Below are positions 1 to 6,049 of a stretch of 10,936 bases of DNA, piece by piece. The translations under genes and the position numbers were made by a program. The stretch is taken from NCBI GenBank assembly GCA_937925775.1, contig CALAMM010000003.1, forward strand, positions 1-10,936, in the 5' to 3' direction. The notes under the pieces were generated by a model. It saw only the letters and a list, made by a program, of their open reading frames with translations, did not search any database and was not told the origin of the DNA. The first letter of the stretch is position 1. Each line of letters opens with the position of its first letter. This stretch comes from an uncultured Fimbriimonadales bacterium. Lineage in GTDB: Bacteria > Armatimonadota > Fimbriimonadia > Fimbriimonadales > GBS-DC.

Positions 1-1098
1 GAGATTCAGACCTTCGACAAGCGCAATTTCGAAATCGCCGAGACGGGCATGACGGCGGGCAAAATCAACGCCAGTGTGTTCCCGCTGATTTCGTTTATGG
101 TGATGTCCAGTTCGTTCGTGATTTGGTATGTGGGCGGGCGCGGCGTGCTGGAGGGCACTTTTGAGCTGGGTAAGCTCGTGGCGTTCCTGTCTTACATCGG
201 CATGCTGTTCGGTCCGCTGAGCATTATCACGAACATTATGGACTGGGCATCGCGCACCGTGACGGCGGCGGAGCGCGTGTTTGAGATACTGGACACAGAG
301 CCGGAAGTGCGCGATGCGCCGAACGCGCTGCCCCTTACGGAGGTCAAGGGCGAAATCGTGCTGGAGAATGTGTCGTTCGGCTACGAGAAGCACCACCCCG
401 TGCTGCACGACATCAACCTGCACATCCGCCCTGGCGAGATGATTGGGCTGGTGGGACCCTCAGGTTCGGGCAAGACGACACTGATTAACCTCCTCTGTCG
501 CTTTTACGACCCCACGCGCGGGCGCATCCTGCTGGATGGTAAAGACCTGCGCGAGTTGCGGATGCAAGACCTGCGCCAGCACATAGGGGTCGTGCTTCAA
601 GACAACTTTTTGTTCCCTGGCACGATTCGCGAGAACATCGCCTACGCGCGTCCGGACGCCACCCTGGAGGAGATTATCGAGGCGGCTAAGGCGGCGAACG
701 CGCACGACTTTATCATGCGTTTCCCCGATGGCTACGACACTTGGGTGGGCGAGCGCGGACATCGGCTGTCGGGCGGTGAGCGGCAGCGCATCGCCATCGC
801 CCGCGCTATCCTGCGCAACCCGCGCATCCTGATTCTGGACGAGGCGACCGCCTCGGTGGACACCGAGACCGAGCGACTGATTCAAGAGGCGTTGGAGCGA
901 CTGGTGCAAAACCGCACCACAATTGCGATTGCACACAGGCTATCCACCCTGCGCAACGCGGACCGTATCGTGGTGTTGGAGCGCGGGCGCATCGTGGAGG
1001 TCGGCACACACGACGACCTGATGGCACGCGAGGGCGTGTACCATCGGCTCGTGACGATGCAGATGGAGCTCAGCAAGTCGCGCCTGTTCGTGGGGTAA
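1..1098 (+). CDS. ABC exporter, permease-ATPase fusion (5' truncated)
   Basis: This is the C-terminal 365 residues of an MsbA/LmrA-type ABC half-transporter; the reading frame is open from the first base, so the start lies outside the window. It begins in the last part of the membrane domain, where hydrophobic segments such as VFPLISFMVMSSSFVIWYVGG can be seen. A complete nucleotide-binding domain follows: Walker A GPSGSGKTT at residues 152-160 of the visible part, Q-loop region VVLQDNFLFPGTIRENI, ABC signature LSGGERQ at 256-262, Walker B ILILDE at 276-281, D-loop SVD, and the H-loop histidine in AHRLST. Such proteins work as dimers in the inner membrane and export lipids, peptides or drugs. 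The substrate cannot be told from this fragment. The gene ends with TAA and is followed by the tRNA promoter rather than another ORF. The family call is very secure; the specific function is unknown. Confidence 0.95.
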   Translation, partial: EIQTFDKRNFEIAETGMTAGKINASVFPLISFMVMSSSFVIWYVGGRGVLEGTFELGKLVAFLSYIGMLFGPLSIITNIMDWASRTVTAAERVFEILDTEPEVRDAPNALPLTEVKGEIVLENVSFGYEKHHPVLHDINLHIRPGEMIGLVGPSGSGKTTLINLLCRFYDPTRGRILLDGKDLRELRMQDLRQHIGVVLQDNFLFPGTIRENIAYARPDATLEEIIEAAKAANAHDFIMRFPDGYDTWVGERGHRLSGGERQRIAIARAILRNPRILILDEATASVDTETERLIQEALERLVQNRTTIAIAHRLSTLRNADRIVVLERGRIVEVGTHDDLMAREGVYHRLVTMQMELSKSRLFVG

Positions 1099-1115
1099 GT
1101 GTCGGGCGTTGTCTC

Positions 1116-1143
1116 TTGGACGGCGACCAGCATCGGGTATAAT
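1116..1143 (+). promoter_or_regulatory. Promoter of tRNA-Arg
   Basis: A perfect -10 hexamer TATAAT is at 1138-1143, preceded by GGG (1135-1137). A TTGGAC -35-like hexamer at 1116-1121 is spaced 16 bp away. Transcription would start near 1150, about 18 nt before the mature tRNA. The -10 shares its GGG prefix with the other promoters in this window. Confidence 0.7.
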
Positions 1144-1167
1144 TGGGCAACTACAGCGGGAAGGTAA

Positions 1168-1244
1168 GCGCCCGTAGCTCAGCGGACCAGAGCACCAGAC
1201 TTCGGATCTGGGGGTCGGGGGTTCGAATCCCTCCGGGCGCGCCA
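1168..1244 (+). tRNA. tRNA-Arg (anticodon TCG)
   Basis: The 77-nt cloverleaf is complete. Acceptor strand GCGCCCG (1168-1174) pairs with CGGGCGC (1234-1240). The D-stem is GCTC/GAGC (1177-1180/1190-1193) and the anticodon stem is CCAGA/TCTGG (1195-1199/1207-1211). The 7-nt loop CTTCGGA carries anticodon TCG at 1202-1204. A five-base variable loop precedes a T-arm with loop TTCGAAT (1222-1228). The discriminator base is G, and the CCA tail is encoded (1242-1244). It decodes CGA, and by wobble or modification possibly other CGN arginine codons. The first bases match the common bacterial tRNA-Arg opening GCGCCCGTAGCTCAG. It is a lone tRNA that converges on the MDR oxidoreductase gene, with 28 bp between them. 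Confidence 0.96.
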
Positions 1245-1272
1245 GCGGTTTCTCCATAGCGCCCCACGGTCT

Positions 1273-2292
1273 TCAGTGCATCACAAGCAGTCGCTTTCCT
1301 GCTGTCATAGACGCCTGGTAGTCTGCGAGGGCGCGATGCACTTCCGAGAGGGGGTACTTGCCTGCGATTGTGGTGTGCATCAGATTACCCAGCGCGCGCT
1401 GAATCTGTCGGCTCAGACGCAGCTGGCTCCACAGGGTGCGTCTCGAGAGCCAGTCAGCGAGCCAGAAGCCCTCGATCCGCTTCTGCTCAAAAATCAGGTC
1501 GCGCGGGTCTGCCATAAGGGGCGATTCGGAGAGCGCGCCGTAAAGGATGAGACGGCTTCCTTGAGGCATCGCTTTTAACACCCGCGCCGAGAGCATGCCC
1601 GAAACCGCCTCGAACGCAAGCCGAGCGTGCAGTTGATGGCAAAGATCACGGAGCCGTTGGTCGAAATCGGGCGACTCGCTGTTGAGCACATACCGTGCGT
1701 CCATCGCACGGATTAACTCTGCCTGTGCCTCGCTCCGCACGATATGGACGCCTTCGATTCTGAAGTGCTGGCTGAGGCGTACCAGCATCCGCCCGACAGC
1801 GCTCGCAGCCGCGGTCTGAACGAAAGCACGCTGGCGATTGTTGCGCACGATGTCCATCAGTGCCCATGCCGTAAGCGGGTTCACGATAAGCGTCGCGCCC
1901 TGCTCATCGCTCACAGTGTCCCGCAGCGGAACGCAGCGCGTGGCGGAGGTGAGCATGTATTCTGCCCAAGTACCATCCTGCTGATTGGGCGCGGCGCACG
2001 CTACACGCTTGCCCAGTAGCAGGCGACTAAGCCCATCGTCGCCCGTCGCCACCACGCGCCCCATGCCCTCCCAGCCTGGCACAACTGGCAACGGCTTCAA
2101 CACGCCGTACAATCCCTTGAGAAACATCAGATCCGACGGGTTGATCGGCGCGGCGACCATTTTGACCAGTACCTGACCACGCTCAGGGCGGGGCACAGGG
2201 CGCGTCTCGACGCGCAACGATTCGGGCGCACCGTCGTAGGCGTACACCACCGCCGCGCGCATCGACTCAGGAATCGGCTCAATCGCTCTCAT
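1273..2292 (-). CDS. Zinc-free MDR oxidoreductase (quinone reductase/MECR-like)
   Basis: A 339-residue medium-chain dehydrogenase/reductase. The N-terminal GroES-like domain shows the quinone-reductase/enoyl-reductase pattern: NPSD at 51-54, PGWEGMG at 72-78 and NPLTAW at 138-143. The Rossmann domain follows, with the dinucleotide-binding turn AAASAVGRML at 161-170. The structural and catalytic zinc ligands of true alcohol dehydrogenases are not visible, so it is probably an NADPH-dependent reductase of a conjugated carbonyl, quinone or enoyl thioester. The NPLTA motif recalls mitochondrial trans-2-enoyl-CoA reductase. The ATG at 2292 overlaps the upstream SDR stop codon as ATGA, implying translational coupling; a second Met at residue 11 is a weaker alternative start. 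The substrate is unknown. Confidence 0.85.
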   Translation of the reverse strand: MRAIEPIPESMRAAVVYAYDGAPESLRVETRPVPRPERGQVLVKMVAAPINPSDLMFLKGLYGVLKPLPVVPGWEGMGRVVATGDDGLSRLLLGKRVACAAPNQQDGTWAEYMLTSATRCVPLRDTVSDEQGATLIVNPLTAWALMDIVRNNRQRAFVQTAAASAVGRMLVRLSQHFRIEGVHIVRSEAQAELIRAMDARYVLNSESPDFDQRLRDLCHQLHARLAFEAVSGMLSARVLKAMPQGSRLILYGALSESPLMADPRDLIFEQKRIEGFWLADWLSRRTLWSQLRLSRQIQRALGNLMHTTIAGKYPLSEVHRALADYQASMTAGKRLLVMH

Positions 2293-2948
2293 TCGGGGAT
2301 TAAGTCCAGCGTTCCGCGCTGCTCGTTGTAGTACGCCTCCAGAATGCGTAGGGCAACATCATCGGGCGAGAGCGATTTCGGCGGCAAGCGGAACGGCACA
2401 CGCTCCCAGAACCGCGTCGCCACCGCGCCCGGACGCACAACGGTGACCTTCCAGCGCGGCTGCTCTTTCGCGAGGACCTGCGCGAACACCTCCAGCCCTG
2501 CCTTCGCCGTCGCATACGCGCTCAGACCAGGCAGAACGAGCTTCTCGCTCAACGCGCCGATATAGAACAGATGCGGCTCGGGGCTAAACAGCGGGCTGAA
2601 GACGCGCGTCGCCACAAACGCGCCCGTCAAGTTTGCGTTCAGGATGCGATGCCAAGCATCGATACTCATCTCGTGGAGTTTCTGCGCCGTGATGTCGCCC
2701 ACCGCATACACCAGCGCGTCCACTTTCAAATCGCCCTGCGAGGCGAGGTAGGCCTGCAACGCCTGCGCAGCGTGCGTCATCTGCTCAAAGTCAGCAACAT
2801 CGGAGACCGTGTGTGCCCACTGCACGCCTTCCGCGAACCGCTCTGCATGACGCCCAACCGCCCATACTTGCCACTCGTCCTCTAAAAACGCCTTCGCAAC
2901 AGATTGACCGATAGAACCGTCTGCACCGATTAATAGTAAGTGTCCCAT
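2289..2948 (-). CDS. Short-chain dehydrogenase/reductase (SDR)
   Basis: A 219-residue classical-type SDR with a single Rossmann domain. The cofactor turn is GADGSIG at 8-14, where the middle glycine of the usual TGxxxGxG is Ser12. An Asn in NANLTGAF (N106) matches the catalytic-tetrad Asn, and Y145/K149 in the YATAK motif match the active-site Tyr and Lys. The residue 13 before Tyr, normally the catalytic Ser, is Ala132, with the nearest Ser at 134. The structural NNAG motif is replaced by YAVG. It is therefore a divergent SDR that may still be active. It is the first gene of a two-gene operon with the MDR reductase (4-nt overlap), which suggests consecutive redox steps on one substrate. The ATG at 2948 lies 9 nt after a -10 box, with no Shine-Dalgarno site. 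Confidence 0.87.
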   Translation of the reverse strand: MGHLLLIGADGSIGQSVAKAFLEDEWQVWAVGRHAERFAEGVQWAHTVSDVADFEQMTHAAQALQAYLASQGDLKVDALVYAVGDITAQKLHEMSIDAWHRILNANLTGAFVATRVFSPLFSPEPHLFYIGALSEKLVLPGLSAYATAKAGLEVFAQVLAKEQPRWKVTVVRPGAVATRFWERVPFRLPPKSLSPDDVALRILEAYYNEQRGTLDLIPE

Positions 2949-2957
2949 AGTGCGTGA

Positions 2958-2966
2958 ATTGTACCT
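2958..2966 (-). promoter_or_regulatory. -10 box of the SDR-MDR operon (leaderless type)
   Basis: Read on the minus strand this is AGGTACAAT, a -10 hexamer TACAAT with a preceding GG. Only 9 nt separate it from the ATG, so transcription would start about 2-3 nt before the start codon. No Shine-Dalgarno site and no convincing -35 hexamer are visible. Confidence 0.55.
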
Positions 2967-3035
2967 GATGGTATTTGCGATTGGGCAGCATGCTTGCAGG
3001 GAGCGAAGCGCTTAGCGTGAACTGCTTATTTTGCT

Positions 3036-4043
3036 ATGCGGAGCCTGCTCGGGACCAAGACGCTGGAGGTGCGCCCTGCGGTGCGCACAGCGCCGCTGCC
3101 CGACGACGCGGACGACCCCGCAATCTGGGTGCACCCGCGTCATCCTCGTCTGAGCCTGATTTTAGGCACGAATAAAGCGCGTACGCCGCGTGGAGCCCTC
3201 GGCGTGTTCGACCTAAGCGGACGCCTGCTGCAGTTAGTCTCGAACCTCGACCAGCCGAACAATGTCGATGTGGCTTACGGCTTTATGCTGGGGCGCGAGC
3301 GTATCGACATCGCCGTCGCGACGGAGCGCTACGCCAACCGATTGCGAATCTTTCGGATTGACCCCACGCGCCGACGCCTTGTCGACATCACCGACCTCGA
3401 CAGCGCGCGGGTATTCGCTGGCGAGTCGGGCGAGCGTGCGATGCCGATGGGCATCGCGCTCTACCAAGCAGGGCGGGGCGAGGTCCACGCGATTGTCTCG
3501 CGCAAGTCGGGTCCGAAGCAAGGCTACCTGCACCAATATCGCCTTGTGCCGACGCGCCGCGGCAGGGTAGGCGTGCAGTTTCTTCGGGCGTTCGGCGCGT
3601 TCAGCGGCGCGGGCGAAATCGAGGCAGTGTGCGTCGACAGCGAACTCGGCTATGTCTACTACGCCGATGAGGGCGTTGGCATACGGAAGTACCATGTGAA
3701 CCCTGCCATGCCGGAACGCGAACTCGCGCTGTTCGCCACCGAGTACACAGGGGATCAGGAAGGCATCGCCCTCTACGCCCCGAAACACAGCGACGGCTAC
3801 CTGCTCTGCACCGAGCAACTCAAAGGGGGTAGCAAACTCCACCTCTACCCCCGCTTCGGCAAGCAGTCCGTGCCGATTGCCACGATAGCGATTGGTGCCG
3901 ACAGCACGGACGGCTTAGATGCCAGCGCCCATCACTTCGGCACGCCGTTCGAATCGGGGTTGGTCGTCGCCATGAACAGCGAGGGGCGCAACTTCTGGAT
4001 TTATCGCTGGGCGGATATCGAAGCGGCGATGAACATCAGATAA
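3036..4043 (+). CDS. Beta-propeller phytase (3-phytase-like)
   Basis: A 335-residue protein of the beta-propeller (alkaline, Ca-dependent) phytase family, which removes phosphate from phytate. The two family hallmark motifs are present near the N-terminus: DDADDPAIWVHP at 23-34 and DQPNNVDV at 72-79. Later blade motifs include ADEGVGIRKY, GDQEGIALY and STDGLDA. The acidic residues in these motifs are the calcium and phosphate ligands in known structures. The length fits one six-bladed propeller. The ATG at 3036 is the first possible in-frame start after a TGA at 3018. It gives no signal peptide and has no Shine-Dalgarno site, which is odd for a family that is mostly secreted. The protein may act in the cytoplasm on inositol phosphates, or may be a non-enzymatic relative. 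No partner gene is obvious. Confidence 0.88.
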   Translation: MRSLLGTKTLEVRPAVRTAPLPDDADDPAIWVHPRHPRLSLILGTNKARTPRGALGVFDLSGRLLQLVSNLDQPNNVDVAYGFMLGRERIDIAVATERYANRLRIFRIDPTRRRLVDITDLDSARVFAGESGERAMPMGIALYQAGRGEVHAIVSRKSGPKQGYLHQYRLVPTRRGRVGVQFLRAFGAFSGAGEIEAVCVDSELGYVYYADEGVGIRKYHVNPAMPERELALFATEYTGDQEGIALYAPKHSDGYLLCTEQLKGGSKLHLYPRFGKQSVPIATIAIGADSTDGLDASAHHFGTPFESGLVVAMNSEGRNFWIYRWADIEAAMNIR

Positions 4044-4108
4044 AGCCCATGGGCGACCGCCGAGGTTCCATAGCAGGAAGCGACGCCCCTGCATGGAATA
4101 CTTAATCT

Positions 4109-5161
4109 ATGGTGCGAAAGTGCCGCTGGATGCGAGGCATCACGGCGTTGCTGGTGTACGGGCTATTCGGCGCGTGTCTTGCAGGGGCGCAGGAGCTGGA
4201 GCCGTATCTCAAGACCCGCGCGGCGTATAAAATCAAGGGCGTGACGCCAATCGCCGCGCTGGAGCTTGTGGTCGGCAAGCGCGTGCTGGAAGTGGAGGGT
4301 GTCGTGGTCGGCTCGGTAGCCGTCGGTGAGGAGCAATCCGTGCTGATGGAGATCGAGCCGGGGCGTAGTATCGTCGTGTCGATTGGCGCAGGGCACGGCT
4401 GGCTCACTCGTGGGCAAGTGCGCATTCGCGCAATTGTGGAGGTGCAGCGCGAGAGCGCGCTTGTTACCCCGACCTATCGCCTGCTCGATGCCGCCTTTGC
4501 CAGCACGGTCGCGAAGTGGGAGTCGCAGCAGCGGATGCACGCGCAGTCGACGCCCCGAACGCCGAAGACCCTCACAGCGCGTCCCCCATCGCGTGGCGGG
4601 AGCCTCAATAGCCGTTCGAACACGCTCCGCCCCACCCCTGCGCCCGACTGGGACACTTTCCGTGCGCATCTTCACCTCTATCAGCCTGAATATGCGCGTT
4701 TCATTCGCAGGTGCAACCCGCGCCTGTCGCAGCAGCAAGCCGACCAGATTGCGTGGGCAATCCTGCGCTTCAGTGCGCACTACGGCGTCGATCCGCGCTT
4801 CATCGTGGCGATTGTGCTGGTCGAGTCGGGCTTCAACCCCGACGCCACCTCGCGCAAGGGTGCCGCAGGGCTGGGGCAGCTGATGCCTGGCACCGCGCGC
4901 GGACTGGGCGTGGTTGACCCCTACGACCCCATCCAGAACCTCCATGGCACGGTGAAACTTGTGCGCGGGCACTTGGAAAAATACTGGGCGCAGACGGGCG
5001 ACCCGAACAGCTGGGAGCATGTCATCCTCACGCTGGCAGCCTACAACGCTGGCTCAGGCGCAGTGCGCAAATACGGTGGCGTGCCCCCCTACCGCGAGAC
5101 TCAAGACTATGTGCGTAAAGTCATCCGAATCTATAAACAGCTCTGCGGAATCCGTGATTGA
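4109..5161 (+). CDS. Secreted SLT-type lytic transglycosylase with N-terminal beta-rich domain
   Basis: A 350-residue exported murein hydrolase. Residues 1-27 form a signal peptide: basic start, hydrophobic stretch ITALLVYGLFGACLAGA, likely cut before QE. Cys23 is a poor lipobox match (FGAC). Residues about 30-140 are a valine-rich, probably all-beta domain that I do not recognise. A Ser/Thr/Pro/Arg-rich linker spans about 143-180. The SLT/lysozyme-like domain occupies about 215-345, with catalytic Glu239 in VESGFNP, then GAAGLGQLMPGTA from 251, and AYNAG around 311-315. This family cleaves the MurNAc-GlcNAc bond to give 1,6-anhydroMurNAc. Start ATG 4109 lacks a Shine-Dalgarno site; Met8 (4130) would also give a good signal peptide. 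The 3' end overlaps the rimI start, so the two genes are probably co-transcribed. Confidence 0.9.
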   Translation: MVRKCRWMRGITALLVYGLFGACLAGAQELEPYLKTRAAYKIKGVTPIAALELVVGKRVLEVEGVVVGSVAVGEEQSVLMEIEPGRSIVVSIGAGHGWLTRGQVRIRAIVEVQRESALVTPTYRLLDAAFASTVAKWESQQRMHAQSTPRTPKTLTARPPSRGGSLNSRSNTLRPTPAPDWDTFRAHLHLYQPEYARFIRRCNPRLSQQQADQIAWAILRFSAHYGVDPRFIVAIVLVESGFNPDATSRKGAAGLGQLMPGTARGLGVVDPYDPIQNLHGTVKLVRGHLEKYWAQTGDPNSWEHVILTLAAYNAGSGAVRKYGGVPPYRETQDYVRKVIRIYKQLCGIRD

Positions 5162-5666
5162 GGACGGCGAGACCCTGACCATCGAACGCATGACCGAGGC
5201 GCACCTGCCCGAAGTGATGCCCATCGAACGGGAGGTGTTCGCGCCCGGCTGGTCTGAGGCGGCGTTCCGCAACGACCTGCGCAACCCCTCCGCGCTCTAT
5301 CTGAACCTGCGCCTGAACGGCAAGCTCGTCGCCTACGCGGGGATGTGGCTGGTCATCGACGAGGCACATATCACAAATGTCGCCGTGAAGCCTGAGTACC
5401 GCGGGCGCAACTTCGCCAAACGCCTAATCCACCGCCTGCTTAGCATCGCACGCGAACGCGGCTGCGTCAAAGCGTTTCTCGAAGTGCGTGTCAGCAACAC
5501 CCCCGCACAGAAACTCTATGAAAAGTTCGGCTTCCGCCCTGTGGCGGTGCGTGCGAAGTATTACGATAATGTTGAAGACGCGCTGATTATGTGGTTGGAA
5601 GGGCTGGACACGCCCGAATATGGGGAGGTTCTGCAGGCGATTGAGCGAGAATTTCGCAAGGGGTAG
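5154..5666 (+). CDS. rimI: RimI-like ribosomal protein S18 alanine N-acetyltransferase
   Basis: A GNAT-fold acetyltransferase of 170 residues that matches the RimI pattern in order: ITNVAVKPEYRGRNFAKRLI (acetyl-CoA site), FLEVRVSNTPAQKLYEKFGF, then RAKYYDNVEDALIMWL. Glu110 and Tyr122 align with the general base and acid of RimI. RimI acetylates the N-terminal alanine of S18. The GTG at 5154 is chosen because the first beta strand (LTIERM) must be included; it overlaps the transglycosylase stop by 8 nt. The ATG at 5190 would cut that strand off. An oddity is the acetyl-CoA loop RGRNFA (83-88), with Asn where Gly is usual. rimI often sits beside tsaB or tsaD; neither is here, so a related GNAT with another target remains possible. 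Confidence 0.85.
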   Translation: MIEDGETLTIERMTEAHLPEVMPIEREVFAPGWSEAAFRNDLRNPSALYLNLRLNGKLVAYAGMWLVIDEAHITNVAVKPEYRGRNFAKRLIHRLLSIARERGCVKAFLEVRVSNTPAQKLYEKFGFRPVAVRAKYYDNVEDALIMWLEGLDTPEYGEVLQAIEREFRKG

Positions 5667-5670
5667 CCCT

Positions 5671-5698
5671 CTGGCAAGAACACAAAATCGGGTATACT
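5671..5698 (+). promoter_or_regulatory. Thioredoxin promoter
   Basis: A -10 hexamer TATACT at 5693-5698 has a GGG prefix (5690-5692). CTGGCA at 5671-5676 is a plausible -35 with a 16-bp spacer. It starts just after the rimI stop codon, so thioredoxin probably has its own transcript with a leader of about 20 nt. Confidence 0.65.
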
Positions 5699-5712
5699 TT
5701 GCCACTATTCAT

Positions 5713-5718
5713 AGGAGG
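5713..5718 (+). promoter_or_regulatory. Shine-Dalgarno site that decides the thioredoxin start
   Basis: AGGAGG sits only 2 nt before the ATG at 5721 but 8 nt before the in-frame ATG at 5727. The second ATG is therefore the likely start. Confidence 0.75.
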
Positions 5719-5726
5719 TTATGCAG

Positions 5727-6044
5727 ATGGTGAAGGCTATCACTCAGAGCGAATGGCAGGCGGAGGTACTCAACTCGCCCATCCCCGTGCTGGTGGACTT
5801 TTGGGCAGTCTGGTGTGGCCCCTGCCGCCTTATTGCGCCGATTGTAGAAGAACTAAGCCGCCAATACGAAGGGAAACTGAAGGTCTTCAAGGTAGATGTC
5901 GACCAAGAGCAGCACTTGGCGATGCAGTATGGGATTATGAGCATCCCGACGCTGCTGCTGTTCAAGAACGGGAAGGTTGTGGAACAGATTGTGGGCGCGT
6001 TGCCGAAAGGGGCGATTGAACAGCGCATCGCCAAACATCTGTAA
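5727..6044 (+). CDS. trxA: Thioredoxin
   Basis: A 105-residue cytoplasmic thioredoxin that reduces protein disulfides. The active site WCGPC is at 29-33 inside VDFWAVWCGPC. The cis-proline loop IPT has Pro74, and LLLFKNGKVVEQIVGALPK is the typical last part of the fold. Asp24 before the active site matches the buried Asp of thioredoxins. Length and motifs are those of an ordinary stand-alone TrxA with no signal peptide. The start is taken at 5727 on Shine-Dalgarno spacing; ATG 5721 would add two residues. The gene has its own promoter and converges on the DUF1611 gene with 5 bp between the stop codons. The local gene order does not show which thioredoxin reductase it uses. Confidence 0.95.
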   Translation: MVKAITQSEWQAEVLNSPIPVLVDFWAVWCGPCRLIAPIVEELSRQYEGKLKVFKVDVDQEQHLAMQYGIMSIPTLLLFKNGKVVEQIVGALPKGAIEQRIAKHL

Positions 6045-6049
6045 GGCTT

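Noticed and set aside
460..936. A 158-residue minus-strand reading inside the ABC exporter
   Set aside because: It lies opposite the conserved ATPase motifs and arises from GC-rich codon bias; it has no promoter or ribosome site.
940..1257. A 105-residue minus-strand reading containing GFEPPTPRSEVWCSGPLSYGR
   Set aside because: This peptide is the well-known false translation of the antisense strand of a tRNA-Arg gene; the tRNA explains the sequence fully.
2975..3175. A short reading (MRLGSMLAGSEALSVNCLFCYAEP) that might be a signal peptide for the phytase
   Set aside because: It is in another frame, only weakly hydrophobic, and has no ribosome site. Kept only as a point for checking a possible frameshift.
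4045..4054. Perfect palindrome GCCCATGGGC after the phytase stop codon
   Set aside because: It has no loop and no following T-tract, so it is not a convincing terminator, and it matches no known operator.
4163..5020. A 285-residue minus-strand reading opposite the lytic transglycosylase
   Set aside because: The plus strand encodes a clear signal peptide and SLT domain. The antisense reading is Arg/His-rich with no recognisable domain.
4959..5153. An N-terminal extension of RimI
   Set aside because: It is an out-of-frame shadow of the conserved transglycosylase end; RimI homology begins only after 5154.
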